A DNA stretch of 64,000 nt from an uncultured Flavobacterium sp. (GTDB lineage: Bacteria; Bacteroidota; Bacteroidia; Flavobacteriales; Flavobacteriaceae). Both the position numbers and the translations under genes were made by a program. Location of the stretch: contig NZ_OX638201.1 in assembly GCF_951805225.1 (NCBI RefSeq), forward strand, positions 4,836,001 to 4,900,000, written 5' to 3'. Positions 1 to 7,878 of the stretch are shown here, in pieces; position 1 is the stretch's first letter, and each line of letters starts with the position of its first letter. The notes beneath the pieces were generated by a model that saw only the letters and a program-made list of their open reading frames with translations, had not been told where the DNA came from and did no database searches.

Positions 1-597
1 GATAAAGAAGATAAAAGTCTGGGAGAACCGAGTACTAAAAACTTCAATTTTACAAATTTCAATTATTTAGCACCAAGCCCAAATCAGCAAGGTGATCAAA
101 GTAGTGACGAACTTGGGTTAAAATGTCCTTATGCAGCGCATATACGAAGAGCAAACCCAAGGGATGACATAGATGTTACCGGAAACAATAATAATGCTCA
201 AACGCATAGAATTTTAAGACGTGCATCGCCTTATGGTCCCGTATATGATCCTGCCGAAAAACCAGGCATACAACGCGGATTGGTGGGATTATTTATTGGT
301 TCTGTTCTTGATTTTCAGTTTCGCTTTGTTACCAAACTCTGGTTAGAATTAGGCGGTTTTAGAAATCCTGATGCTTCGCCCAATAGCAGTGGTGTTGATC
401 CTCTTTTTGGACCACAGGTTGCCGATACTAATCCTGGTGATTTTACTTTTGCCTATAACAAAAATGGTACTTATGATCAAACTCCAAATCTTAGCCGTTT
501 TATACGTACAGATGGAGGTTTATATCTTTTTTTACCCGGAATTACAGGTTTAAAATACATTGCCGAAGGAAAGATTCCAGAACCTCTTACTTATTAA
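1..597 (+). CDS. DyP-type peroxidase, C-terminal part (5' end outside window)
   Basis: This frame is open from the first base, so only the last 198 residues are present. Dye-decolorizing (DyP) peroxidases are heme enzymes that use H2O2 to oxidise dyes, phenolics and other substrates. The recognisable part is the conserved block CPYAAHIRRANPRD, which carries the proximal heme-ligand His, followed by HRILRRASPYGP, both hallmarks of the family's C-terminal ferredoxin-like domain. The distal GxxDG motif lies upstream and cannot be seen. The Asn-rich linker VTGNNNNAQ between the two blocks is typical of the longer subfamily with an insertion. A hairpin terminator follows the stop by about 50 bp. 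The family call is firm; the substrate is unknown. Confidence 0.85.
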   Translation, partial: DKEDKSLGEPSTKNFNFTNFNYLAPSPNQQGDQSSDELGLKCPYAAHIRRANPRDDIDVTGNNNNAQTHRILRRASPYGPVYDPAEKPGIQRGLVGLFIGSVLDFQFRFVTKLWLELGGFRNPDASPNSSGVDPLFGPQVADTNPGDFTFAYNKNGTYDQTPNLSRFIRTDGGLYLFLPGITGLKYIAEGKIPEPLTY

Positions 598-641
598 ATT
601 GAGATTGTTAAGAATTTACGTTTTTTATACAAAATAAATAG

Positions 642-676
642 AAAAAGCGCTGCAAGTAATTGCGGCGCTTTTTTTT
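642..676. terminator. Bidirectional intrinsic terminator
   Basis: A 10-bp stem with one G-T pair and a GTAA loop (646-669) is flanked by A5 on the left and T8 on the right. It can therefore stop transcription of the peroxidase (plus) and of the hamAB-DUF2188 unit (minus), whose last stop codon abuts the T tract. Confidence 0.8.
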
Positions 677-680
677 GAAA

Positions 681-920
681 TTATCCTGGAGTTTGAGATG
701 GATCACTACTTTTTGGGTAAGTTCTTTCTTCTTGAAATTTACCATCTTTTTTGTGAATAATTACATTTGAATTACCATCATAATTTTTTGCAATTTCAAT
801 AGTCTTTTGAACAACTTCTTCTTTAGTAGTTCCTATTACTGAAGCTCTTTTACCGTTTTCAAGTTCTCCTTTCCAGCCGTCTTCTGTTTTTGTGACATGA
901 TATGTCTTTCTTTCTGCCAT
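681..920 (-). CDS. DUF2188 domain small protein
   Basis: This 79-aa soluble protein begins MAERKTYHVTKTEDGWKGEL and shows the DUF2188 pattern: an aromatic/HV start, a GW turn, an A-S-x-x-x-T-K-E-E helix entry and a closing VIIHKKDGKFQEERTY strand pair. The biochemical role of DUF2188 is not established. The start lies 31 bp downstream of the hamB stop, with no terminator between, and the only strong terminator sits immediately after this gene. It is therefore probably the third cistron of the Hachiman unit. It may be a passenger or an accessory gene; the sequence alone cannot tell. Confidence 0.7.
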   Translation of the reverse strand: MAERKTYHVTKTEDGWKGELENGKRASVIGTTKEEVVQKTIEIAKNYDGNSNVIIHKKDGKFQEERTYPKSSDPSQTPG

Positions 921-951
921 AATTTTTTAATTTTAAAAGGTTAATGAAATT

Positions 952-3066
952 TTAATTAGTTGATTTTTTTTTGTTTACTCGTATCCCATCGTAAAAATAT
1001 TCTATTATATATTTGTCAAAAGTTGTTAAATTATTAATTGAGAGTATTTTTTCAATGCCGATTTTATTGAATAGCTCAATTGTGTTATGAATGTTTAATT
1101 CTTTATCATAAAAGTTTATAATTTTATAATTATGGATTTTTTTAGATATCATTCGAGGCATGCCAAATTCTTCTAATTGATAAACTACAGTAGGTAAGAA
1201 TCCATGAGAGGCTAATGTTATAAACCTTGATATATCATAATTTTTGTCTTTTAAAATTTCTTTTTGTAGGATATTAATATCCGTCATTAATGAAGCTAAC
1301 TTAAATGTTACTTTTCTTTCTAATTTAAAAAAATCGTCTACTCCAATTTCATATGGTTCCAATTCTCTTAATAATTCAGGAATAGACTTAAACCAATTGT
1401 TTCTCAATATTTTAACAAATTCGACAAATGGTTTGTATTCAGATTCCCAGCCTCCAGGTTGAACTTTTATGATTTTGTATAACATTCTATCCCATTTTGA
1501 GGTATAGAATGAGTTTAAAAAACCTAAACCATTCCATTCATGCGGACTTGTTTTCATTTCAATTGCAATTCTTTTTATTAATTCAGCATCACTTGATTGA
1601 AATATGTTTTGTGATTGTAATCTTTTAAAACTTTCTTCTCCAAGAATCTCAGACATTTCTTCTTTGTAAAGTATTATCTTTGCCACTTGCTCCCTAGTTA
1701 ATGAACTTCTATATTTTTTTTCGTCAAGATCACCTAAAATTTCATCAGGAAAAGGGATGTCTAATTGTGTTTTTTCTTCAATAGGAGGTTGATCCAAAAT
1801 AAAGATTTTTCCAATAAAATGTCTGAACATACGGCCTCCTCGACCCATTATGTTTCTATATGTAAAATCATTTAATCTTGCCCGACCTTTACCACTTCTA
1901 TTAGCCCAGATAATAACATTTTCTGCAGATGTATTAACGCCTTCAATTATCGATGAAGTTGAAATGATATTTTCTAATCCTTCTTTTTCTTCAAATAACC
2001 TTACTTGTATTTGGCTTAATGAACGATGTAACCTTCCGTTATGAATTCCTGATCCTCTTTTTACAAGTTTTGTTAGCCCCCAATTGAAATCATAGTTTTC
2101 TCCAAGCCAGTTGGAAAAATCATTTAAAATAGGTCTGTCTCTTTCAGCAGAACTAGTTAGTAATAAGTTAGATACTTTTTCAATATTGGTATATGTTCCA
2201 GCGTATATTAGTGATTTTGTTGATTTTAATTCTAATATTTCTAAAAGTTTTTTACTTTTTAATTCGTCATCATTATTTATTTCATTGAAATATTCAAATT
2301 TCTCTAAGTAAACGGTATTGAAATCAAGGGGGTAAAATTCCATTCCCTCAGTAAATGGATTCTTCTGTAAATTACTAATATTTGGTGCTAGAAAATATCT
2401 TTGTTTTGCAATTTTACCTAATTTTAAAATTGCTTTTATAAGAGTAGGAGATCGCTCTTTGTCAAAATTTGAACTTGCTTTATAGAACTCATCAATTATT
2501 AAAATATCAAGTTCTTTTATTTTGTCAACATAATTTATTGCTCGTTCTTGAGGAAAAATGAAAATGTTTTTATCTGCCAATTCAACTTCTGTAGTTGTTA
2601 TTATTTTATATTCGTTTGCAAATTTTTTATATAGTCTTCTTCTTGTTTCATCTGTTAATGCTATTGTTGGAACGATAATAACCACATTTGCTGGCTTATT
2701 TATTGAAATGTAAGCGTCAATTACGAAGCTTTTACCGAAACTTGTTGGAGCACTTACAGCTACACTCTCTCCGTTAATAAGTTTCTTTAATAAATTAGAT
2801 TGTTCACGGTGAAGTGTAAGTGTTTCTTCTTCTCCTGTGTCAACTTTAAATGCTTCATATACAAATCGATCTTTCCAATTTGCAGTTTCTAAATCTAAAT
2901 ATGGATATAATCCAGTTTCTTTGATTAAATGATTAACGAGCTCTGAGTATGGAATGTTTTCTTTCTCGTGATGATCAAGAAGTTTTATTAATTCGTTTCG
3001 AGCTTCGGATTCTTTATTTTCAGAGAGAAAATCATTCACTGTTCTGCAAACTTCAAATATTTCCAT
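952..3066 (-). CDS. hamB: Hachiman-type anti-phage helicase HamB
   Basis: This is a superfamily 2 DEAD/DEAH-like helicase of about 704 aa. Numbered from the longer possible start at 3102, it has Walker A APTSFGKS (118-125), motif II DEFY (204-207), STSSIIEGVN (381-390) and the motif VI-like GRGGR (420-424). Its helicase core follows an N-terminal helical region, and a long C-terminal domain has no recognisable motif. In Hachiman, HamB is the DNA-translocating sensor that holds and releases the HamA nuclease. It directly follows hamA. I prefer the ATG at 3066, 4 nt after the hamA stop; an in-frame ATG at 3102 would overlap hamA by 32 bp. The family assignment rests on the helicase plus DUF1837 pairing and overall length. 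Confidence 0.85.
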   Translation of the reverse strand: MEIFEVCRTVNDFLSENKESEARNELIKLLDHHEKENIPYSELVNHLIKETGLYPYLDLETANWKDRFVYEAFKVDTGEEETLTLHREQSNLLKKLINGESVAVSAPTSFGKSFVIDAYISINKPANVVIIVPTIALTDETRRRLYKKFANEYKIITTTEVELADKNIFIFPQERAINYVDKIKELDILIIDEFYKASSNFDKERSPTLIKAILKLGKIAKQRYFLAPNISNLQKNPFTEGMEFYPLDFNTVYLEKFEYFNEINNDDELKSKKLLEILELKSTKSLIYAGTYTNIEKVSNLLLTSSAERDRPILNDFSNWLGENYDFNWGLTKLVKRGSGIHNGRLHRSLSQIQVRLFEEKEGLENIISTSSIIEGVNTSAENVIIWANRSGKGRARLNDFTYRNIMGRGGRMFRHFIGKIFILDQPPIEEKTQLDIPFPDEILGDLDEKKYRSSLTREQVAKIILYKEEMSEILGEESFKRLQSQNIFQSSDAELIKRIAIEMKTSPHEWNGLGFLNSFYTSKWDRMLYKIIKVQPGGWESEYKPFVEFVKILRNNWFKSIPELLRELEPYEIGVDDFFKLERKVTFKLASLMTDINILQKEILKDKNYDISRFITLASHGFLPTVVYQLEEFGMPRMISKKIHNYKIINFYDKELNIHNTIELFNKIGIEKILSINNLTTFDKYIIEYFYDGIRVNKKKSTN

Positions 3067-3070
3067 AATA

Positions 3071-4021
3071 TTAATTGTCTTGTTTTTTGTAATGAACGAC
3101 ATTATCTACAAATGATTCGATAATTGGTTCTTTCTTAGGTATTGGGAAGAGTATAAGATGAAAATGTATTTCAGAATATTTAAAAATAGATTTACCAACT
3201 TTATTAATCTGTTTCTTGAAATAGGACTCTGCTCTTTCTTTGTGAAAATCAATGATCTCATCTTTATATGCTTGAGATAATTCATTATTGGTAGCTGTAA
3301 CTTTGCATTCATGTAGTAAAAGTATCGGAATGTGTAATTTAGGTTTTAGCAAATCTATTGAAGTGCCGTAAGACAATAATTTTGAGATTTCATTATATAA
3401 ATTTTCTTTACCATTTAAAAAATCTTTTAAATCACTAATACTAGTTATGATGCTATTTTCTTTTTCTAATTTTTCAGTTTGTAGTGAATTTTCAACAGAA
3501 TTAACAATAGAATATAATCTTTCATCTTCTATACTATTATAAAATTTTGCCTCTCCAAACCAAACAGAAAAAGTTTCGCCTTCTTCCACAATATGTACGC
3601 TGTCGGCACCTTTTGCATTGTCTTGTGGGTTTTGCTTATAGAATATTTTAGGGACGACAGGCATTGCATTATAGTGATGCTTCATTATTCCATAAAGTAC
3701 TATTTCTGCTAATTCGCTTCCTTGACCGTCTTGGTCTTTTAGTAAATCTGTTAAGCGTAATTTTTTAGCAGCTTCAGTCAGACTAGAATGTGATCTGTCA
3801 ATAAGAGCAAGTCTTTCTTTGTATGATAATGCTGTTTCTGCAATATTGTCCCATATAAAGTCTTGAAACTGTTTGTATCTCCATTTACCATCTGCATAAT
3901 CATTTATTATGCTTAATACTTGTTTTTTATCTATAGGATTTAAAGCGGAATCTGTCTTTAGTTTGATAAATGAATCGTCAAATAAAACTTCGAAATTGAC
4001 AATGGTTTTTTTTGCATTCAT
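3071..4021 (-). CDS. hamA: Hachiman-type anti-phage effector HamA (DUF1837)
   Basis: A 316-aa protein with the DUF1837 signature. It contains GSELAEIVLYGIMKHHYNAM (101-120), PVVPKIFYKQN followed by KGADSVHI (137-144), and GEAKFY (156-161). These fit a PD-(D/E)xK-like nuclease core with Asp140 and Glu157-x-Lys159 as candidate metal and catalytic residues. HamA is the DNA-degrading effector of Hachiman defence, kept inactive by HamB until infection. It is the first gene of the unit; the ATG at 4021 has no competing upstream start. No TAnnTTTG box stands out in the roughly 300 bp upstream. DUF1837 next to a large SF2 helicase is the diagnostic arrangement. Confidence 0.88.
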   Translation of the reverse strand: MNAKKTIVNFEVLFDDSFIKLKTDSALNPIDKKQVLSIINDYADGKWRYKQFQDFIWDNIAETALSYKERLALIDRSHSSLTEAAKKLRLTDLLKDQDGQGSELAEIVLYGIMKHHYNAMPVVPKIFYKQNPQDNAKGADSVHIVEEGETFSVWFGEAKFYNSIEDERLYSIVNSVENSLQTEKLEKENSIITSISDLKDFLNGKENLYNEISKLLSYGTSIDLLKPKLHIPILLLHECKVTATNNELSQAYKDEIIDFHKERAESYFKKQINKVGKSIFKYSEIHFHLILFPIPKKEPIIESFVDNVVHYKKQDN

Positions 4022-4249
4022 ATTTATGTAGTTGTTCGATTATGGAAATGAGAAAGGTGTAAATAAAATGCTTAAAATCCATACGTATAAATACCTGTTT
4101 TTAAGGCTGATAATTTAGATAATTGTAAATGTAGAGTTGTAATTTCTATTCGTTTTACGGTTTTCCATAATTTGCTGAATTAAATTTAAAGTGTAACTTG
4201 AAAATGAGAAAAAGTAAAAGATAAGCAGGTCTGTAGGAAATATATGAAC
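4022..4249. other. Intergenic region upstream of hamA
   Basis: AT-rich spacer between hamA and the terminator of the XRE gene. It must contain the hamA promoter, but no convincing -33/-7 pair or operator is seen. No ORF, tRNA or strong repeat was found. Confidence 0.4.
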
Positions 4250-4284
4250 AAAAAAAGACCATCATTAAATGATGGTCTCTTTTA
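4250..4284 (-). terminator. Intrinsic terminator of the XRE gene
   Basis: A perfect 10-bp stem, AGACCATCAT with loop TAA and ATGATGGTCT (4256-4278), is followed on the minus strand by a T7 tract. It isolates the XRE gene from the downstream hamAB unit. Confidence 0.8.
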
Positions 4285-4321
4285 TCGTTCTTATTAATTT
4301 ATATATTTTCAAAAAGAAATT

Positions 4322-4714
4322 TTATTTTCCTTTCAACAACTTCTCCAGATATTCAACTTTCTCTTTTTCAGCCAAAACCAAACGCTCATAAAGTTCCACA
4401 ACTTTATCAAGAGGATTGAAACTGCAATTGTAATTAAGTCCAGCATTAACAATTCCATTATCTTGGTAAGTATTTCCAATAACATTTAAAACCGCTTCTT
4501 CAGAAAAATTCTTAATTCCTTCAACAGACACGCCTAAAATTTCGGCAATTGCCTTCAGTTTTTCCTCATCTATTGTTTCGCTGTTTTCAATAGCCGAAAC
4601 CGTTTGTTGGCTAATTCCTAAAGCTTGTGCCAATGCTTCCTGTTTCATATCACGAAGTTCACGAATACGGCTAATTTTTCGCCCTATATGATTTGGTTTT
4701 GTTAGTGTGCTCAT
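4322..4714 (-). CDS. XRE-family HTH transcriptional regulator
   Basis: This 130-aa protein has an N-terminal Cro/C1-type helix-turn-helix (about residues 12-66; IRELRDMKQEALAQALGIS and QQTVSAIENSETID), then a short middle segment. It ends in a Glu/Lys-rich C-terminal helix, PLDKVVELYERLVLAEKEK, likely a coiled-coil dimerisation region. A close paralogue lies at 60390-60788, with nearly identical DNA-binding helices but a different middle segment (NYNCSF versus a His-rich stretch). The gene probably represses itself: a perfect 16-bp palindrome lies at 4731-4746 beside its -7 box. It has its own promoter and terminator, so it is not obviously part of the Hachiman unit. Target genes are unknown. 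Confidence 0.85.
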   Translation of the reverse strand: MSTLTKPNHIGRKISRIRELRDMKQEALAQALGISQQTVSAIENSETIDEEKLKAIAEILGVSVEGIKNFSEEAVLNVIGNTYQDNGIVNAGLNYNCSFNPLDKVVELYERLVLAEKEKVEYLEKLLKGK

Positions 4715-4718
4715 GATT

Positions 4719-4746
4719 CAAAGATATTTAAAATTCTCGAGAATTT
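4719..4746 (-). promoter_or_regulatory. Promoter -7 box and palindromic operator of the XRE gene
   Basis: Read on the minus strand, TATCTTTG (4719-4726) matches the Flavobacterium -7 consensus TAnnTTTG and ends 4 bp before the ATG, implying an almost leaderless mRNA. Immediately upstream is AAATTCTCGAGAATTT (4731-4746), a perfect 16-bp palindrome placed where bound repressor would block RNA polymerase. The paralogue at 60.8 kb keeps the -7 box and only the proximal half-site AAATTCT. Confidence 0.65.
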
Positions 4747-4990
4747 AAGGTTATAGTAAATTACAGATTTGCTTCTGTGCGATACATTTTTTAATGTTTG
4801 CAGTGCGCTAAACAAAAATACGATTTTTCGTATAGATAATAATTGAATCTATTATCGAAAGCTTAAATAATAGTTTTAACAGGAGGAAAACAAGCACTTA
4901 AACGACTTTTAAAGTCATTCACAGGGATAATAAAGTAAAAAAGAGAACATGAAGTATCTTTATTGTTGCAAACAACTAAATAAAGTCATC

Positions 4991-5686
4991 ATGAAAACTA
5001 CTACACTACTTTTTACCGTACTTGTATGCGTGTTTTCTTTTAACTGTTTTGCTCAGCGCAGTTCCAAGAGCGCTCCTGTCATTGCAGCAACAGGAAATGC
5101 ACATTTGCAGTCCAATAATACCTCAGATGGTAATGATCTTGTTATAGAGTCTTATTGTGTCGAAGAAACGATCAATATGACCTTTGGAAGAAGAGTAACC
5201 AGATACGAAGTATCAAAACTAGACATGGTTAATACCTACGATCTTGGTCCAAACAATACCAGAACAGTAACTCCAATATACAAAAAGCCAAAAATAAAAA
5301 CAGTTGAAGTTGGTATGAATTCAAAAGCTTTTGTTGATAGCACCAAAGTAGTTATTAAACCCGTTAAGGTTGAGGTTCTGGCTCCGTCAAAAAAAGAGAA
5401 ATTTGTTAATATCAATGTTGTAAATACTTATGAGAAAATCATAGACAAGGGTTATAAATCTTTGGATATGCTCAAAAAAGTAGCAGACAAATCCTATTTT
5501 GACAATGACATGGAAACCGCAGCCAAATATTACGCACAGCTACTAGAAGAAAATACAGATTTAGATTCCATATACTATTATAGATATGCACAATCCCTAA
5601 AAGAAAGCAACCAACCCGAAAAAGCAAATGAGATGATGATATTGTTCGAAAGTAAAAACCTGGCAAATCAGGTTGCTAAGAAGTGA
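4991..5686 (+). CDS. Secreted protein with C-terminal TPR-like segment
   Basis: I start at the ATG at 4991 because it gives a clean signal peptide, MKTTTLLFTVLVCVFSFNCFAQ; the in-frame ATG at 4949 would put 14 polar residues in front of it. The mature protein has a middle region of about 110 aa with no family I recognise. It ends with a helical stretch containing YFDNDMETAAKYYAQLLEEN and YYYRYAQSLKESNQPEKANE, which reads as one to two tetratricopeptide repeats. This resembles the N-terminal TPR part of flavobacterial OmpA-family proteins, but no peptidoglycan-binding domain follows. It is probably periplasmic or cell-envelope associated. Function unknown. Confidence 0.6.
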   Translation: MKTTTLLFTVLVCVFSFNCFAQRSSKSAPVIAATGNAHLQSNNTSDGNDLVIESYCVEETINMTFGRRVTRYEVSKLDMVNTYDLGPNNTRTVTPIYKKPKIKTVEVGMNSKAFVDSTKVVIKPVKVEVLAPSKKEKFVNINVVNTYEKIIDKGYKSLDMLKKVADKSYFDNDMETAAKYYAQLLEENTDLDSIYYYRYAQSLKESNQPEKANEMMILFESKNLANQVAKK

Positions 5687-5712
5687 AATTTTATATCTTA
5701 TTTATAATATAG

Positions 5713-5867
5713 CTAAAAATAAAAGATACTTATATAAATACAGTAGAAGGTTTATTTGATCACTTTCCTGAAGTCGGGAAGGTGATAGAGCTAGCAAAGG
5801 AGTAAAATATCTTATTGATAATAAAAAAGCTCTAAAAGAAGCAAAAAAGGAGAATAAGCAAATTTAA
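5713..5867 (+). pseudogene. Possible frameshifted remnant of a small gene
   Basis: No start codon is present, but two adjoining frames read like one protein: DTYINTVEGLFDHFPEVGK and VIELAKE up to a stop at 5803-5805, then, in the next frame, GVKYLIDNKKALKEAKKENK ending at 5867. Joining them with one frameshift gives a Lys-rich helical C-terminus. This is a weak call based only on amino-acid composition; chance openness is possible. Confidence 0.25.
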
Positions 5868-5877
5868 AATATTAAAG

Positions 5878-5917
5878 TAAAAAAAAAAGACTATCATGAA
5901 AATGATAGTCTTTTTTT
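5878..5917. terminator. Bidirectional terminator
   Basis: A perfect 10-bp stem, AGACTATCAT with loop GAAA and ATGATAGTCT (5888-5911), is flanked by an A tract on the left and T7 on the right. It serves plus-strand transcription from the TPR gene and minus-strand transcription of the tRNA pair. Confidence 0.85.
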
Positions 5918-5920
5918 AAG

Positions 5921-5994
5921 CTCCCCCTCTTGGGCTCGAACCAAGGACCCTCTGATTAACAGTCAGATGCTCTAACCAACTGAGCTAAGGAGGA
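5921..5994 (-). tRNA. tRNA-Asn (GTT), copy 2 of a tandem pair
   Basis: On the minus strand the 74-nt sequence folds as a complete cloverleaf. The acceptor is TCCTCCT paired to AGGGGGA with discriminator G, the D-arm is AGCTCAGTTGGTTAGAGC, and the anticodon arm is TCTGA-CTGTTAA-TCAGA, giving anticodon GTT (Asn). The T-arm contains GGTTCGAGCCC. CCA is not encoded. It is identical to the copy 39 bp upstream. Confidence 0.97.
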
Positions 5995-6033
5995 ATCACC
6001 TTAAAGGTAAATATGTTTGCTAAAAAAAAGTTG

Positions 6034-6107
6034 CTCCCCCTCTTGGGCTCGAACCAAGGACCCTCTGATTAACAGTCAGATGCTCTAACCAACTGAGCTA
6101 AGGAGGA
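6034..6107 (-). tRNA. tRNA-Asn (GTT), copy 1 of a tandem pair
   Basis: Same 74-nt sequence as the neighbouring copy: anticodon GTT in loop CTGTTAA and T-loop GGTTCGAGCCC. It is the promoter-proximal member, and the two are probably processed from one transcript that ends at the hairpin at 5888-5911. Confidence 0.97.
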
Positions 6108-6131
6108 AGTTGTTGTTCTTTTTAGCGAGTG

Positions 6132-6160
6132 CAAATATAGATCATTTTTTAGATTCTCAA
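6132..6160 (-). promoter_or_regulatory. Promoter of the tRNA-Asn pair
   Basis: On the minus strand, TTG (6158-6160), an 18-bp spacer and TATATTTG (6132-6139) match the Bacteroidota TTG/TAnnTTTG consensus. The -7 box ends 24 bp before the mature tRNA 5' end. Confidence 0.65.
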
Positions 6161-6193
6161 AAACATTTTTGCACTTTTTATTAATTTTTTTTT

Positions 6194-7534
6194 CTACTTC
6201 ATAATTGCTTTATAAATATCGTTTCCGTTAGCAAACAAAAGGAGTGCGATAAGTAAAACGAAACCAACCATTTGGGCATTTTCAAGGAATTTATCACTCG
6301 GTTTTCTGCCGCTAATTATTTCGTATAATAAAAACATCACATGACCACCATCAAGTGCCGGAATTGGCAATAAATTCATAACTCCAAGCATAATTGACAA
6401 TAAAGCCGTAATTGACCAGAACGTTTCCCAGCTCCAAGAGCTTGGAAAAATGTTAAAAATTGCCGCAAAACCACCAACTTGTTTGTAAGCTTTAGTTTCA
6501 GGATTAAAAATCATTTTAAGCTGTTTTCCGTAACCTACTAATTGATCCTTACCTTTTTCTAGTCCAACCGGAATTGATTCAAAGAAGCTATAGTTTTTAG
6601 TACTGATCTTGTAGTAACCCAGTTTCTCTAATGATTTCATGTCTAAAGCACCAGCAAACACACCCAATGTTCCTTCTGGAGTAACTTTAAGCGTAATTGG
6701 CGTTTCTTTTAAGTCACGTAAAACAACAGCAGAAATTGTTTTTCCTTTATTATTAGCTAAGATTGCTTTTGCTTCGTCAAAATATTTTACTTTTTCTCCA
6801 TTAAGAGAAAGAATCAAATCTTTAGCTTTCAAATTTTGATTAGGAGATGCATCATCAACTTTTCCAATTGCAAAAGGAATACGAATACTAACTAGCAAAC
6901 CTTTTTCTTGTTTAGATAACTGATCAACAAAATCATTTGGTATAGTAATAGTTTGTTGTTGTCCGTTTCTTTCAACCAAAACCTGTTTAGCCATGATAAT
7001 ATTCATGTTTAAACTATTGTCGTAGTTCTCAACTTTTTTCCCATCGATAGATACTAGTTTGTCTCCAGTTTTAAAACCCGCTTTAATCATAGCTGGATTA
7101 TCAACAAAAACACCATCTTTCAAATCAGAATTTGCAATATAAGTATCGCCATAAACAAATGCCATACCTATATATATAATGAATGCCAGAATAAAGTTTA
7201 CCGTAACACCACCCAACATAATGATCAAACGCTGCCAAGCTGGTTTAGAACGAAATTCCCACGGTTGCGGAGGCAAAGCCATTTGTTCTTTGTCCATACT
7301 TTCGTCGATCATTCCAGAGATTTTTACATAACCTCCAAGCGGTAACCATCCGATTCCGTATTCAGTTTCGCCAATTTTCTTTTTTAATAGAGAATATTTA
7401 ACATCAAAAAATAAGTAGAATTTTTCGACTCTGGTTTTAAATAATTTTGCAGGAATAAAATGTCCTAATTCGTGAAGAATAATAAGTAAAGATAAACTCA
7501 ATAGAAATTGAGAGAGTTTGATAACTATATCCAT
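6194..7534 (-). CDS. rseP: RseP-type intramembrane site-2 metalloprotease
   Basis: A 446-aa M50-family zinc protease that cuts transmembrane substrates such as anti-sigma factors during regulated intramembrane proteolysis. The zinc motif HELGH (21-25) lies in the first membrane helix, and the second metal motif LDGG (394-397) lies in the C-terminal membrane region within NLLPIPALDGGHVMFLL. Between them are PDZ-like periplasmic regions (for example GFKTGDKLVSIDGKKV and KAKDLILSLNGEKV), so two PDZ domains are likely. Length is normal. A TAnnTTTG box (TACTTTTG, 7564-7571) lies about 30 bp upstream of the ATG, suggesting a monocistronic transcript. Confidence 0.95.
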   Translation of the reverse strand: MDIVIKLSQFLLSLSLLIILHELGHFIPAKLFKTRVEKFYLFFDVKYSLLKKKIGETEYGIGWLPLGGYVKISGMIDESMDKEQMALPPQPWEFRSKPAWQRLIIMLGGVTVNFILAFIIYIGMAFVYGDTYIANSDLKDGVFVDNPAMIKAGFKTGDKLVSIDGKKVENYDNSLNMNIIMAKQVLVERNGQQQTITIPNDFVDQLSKQEKGLLVSIRIPFAIGKVDDASPNQNLKAKDLILSLNGEKVKYFDEAKAILANNKGKTISAVVLRDLKETPITLKVTPEGTLGVFAGALDMKSLEKLGYYKISTKNYSFFESIPVGLEKGKDQLVGYGKQLKMIFNPETKAYKQVGGFAAIFNIFPSSWSWETFWSITALLSIMLGVMNLLPIPALDGGHVMFLLYEIISGRKPSDKFLENAQMVGFVLLIALLLFANGNDIYKAIMK

Positions 7535-7563
7535 TTTGTATTTTTAGTTCGTAATTTAACGCA

Positions 7564-7571
7564 CAAAAGTA
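7564..7571 (-). promoter_or_regulatory. -7 promoter box of rseP
   Basis: TACTTTTG on the minus strand matches TAnnTTTG, about 30 bp upstream of the rseP ATG. No well-spaced -33 TTG is evident. Confidence 0.45.
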
Positions 7572-7878
7572 ACGTTTCTATTTTAATTTGATAGTGCAAT
7601 ATAATACTTAAGGTTTTAAATTCTTGTTAATAATTGTGCTTAACTTTTAATAAAGCCAGTAAAGCTTATTTTGCTTCTACTTAATTAGTAATTCATTCGC
7701 TTAAAATGTTACAAAATACCCTATTGTGATATTTTAAAAACTTATTGAGGATGTTTTTTTAAACACCATTACCATAGTTTTATCTTTTTATAGAGGTGGT
7801 TAATTCGTAACTGTTTAACGCAGCTTTTTTCAAAATTCTCAAAAGATATATCCTTGTAGTAATTATATTTTATAAGCC
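7572..7878. other. Divergent intergenic region before the peptide island
   Basis: About 300 bp separating rseP (minus) from the HTH gene (plus). It is AT-rich, with no ORF, tRNA or clear palindrome. It must hold the promoter of the peptide island, but no strong TAnnTTTG match was found next to the HTH start. Confidence 0.35.

Noticed and set aside
2111..2311. Plus-strand ORFs inside hamB (for example 66 aa at 2111)
   Set aside because: Shadow frames of an AT-rich coding region; no supporting features.
4322..4714. XRE gene as the dedicated regulator of the Hachiman unit
   Set aside because: It has its own promoter and a strong terminator facing hamA, and a near-identical paralogue lies far away at 60.4 kb without defence genes.
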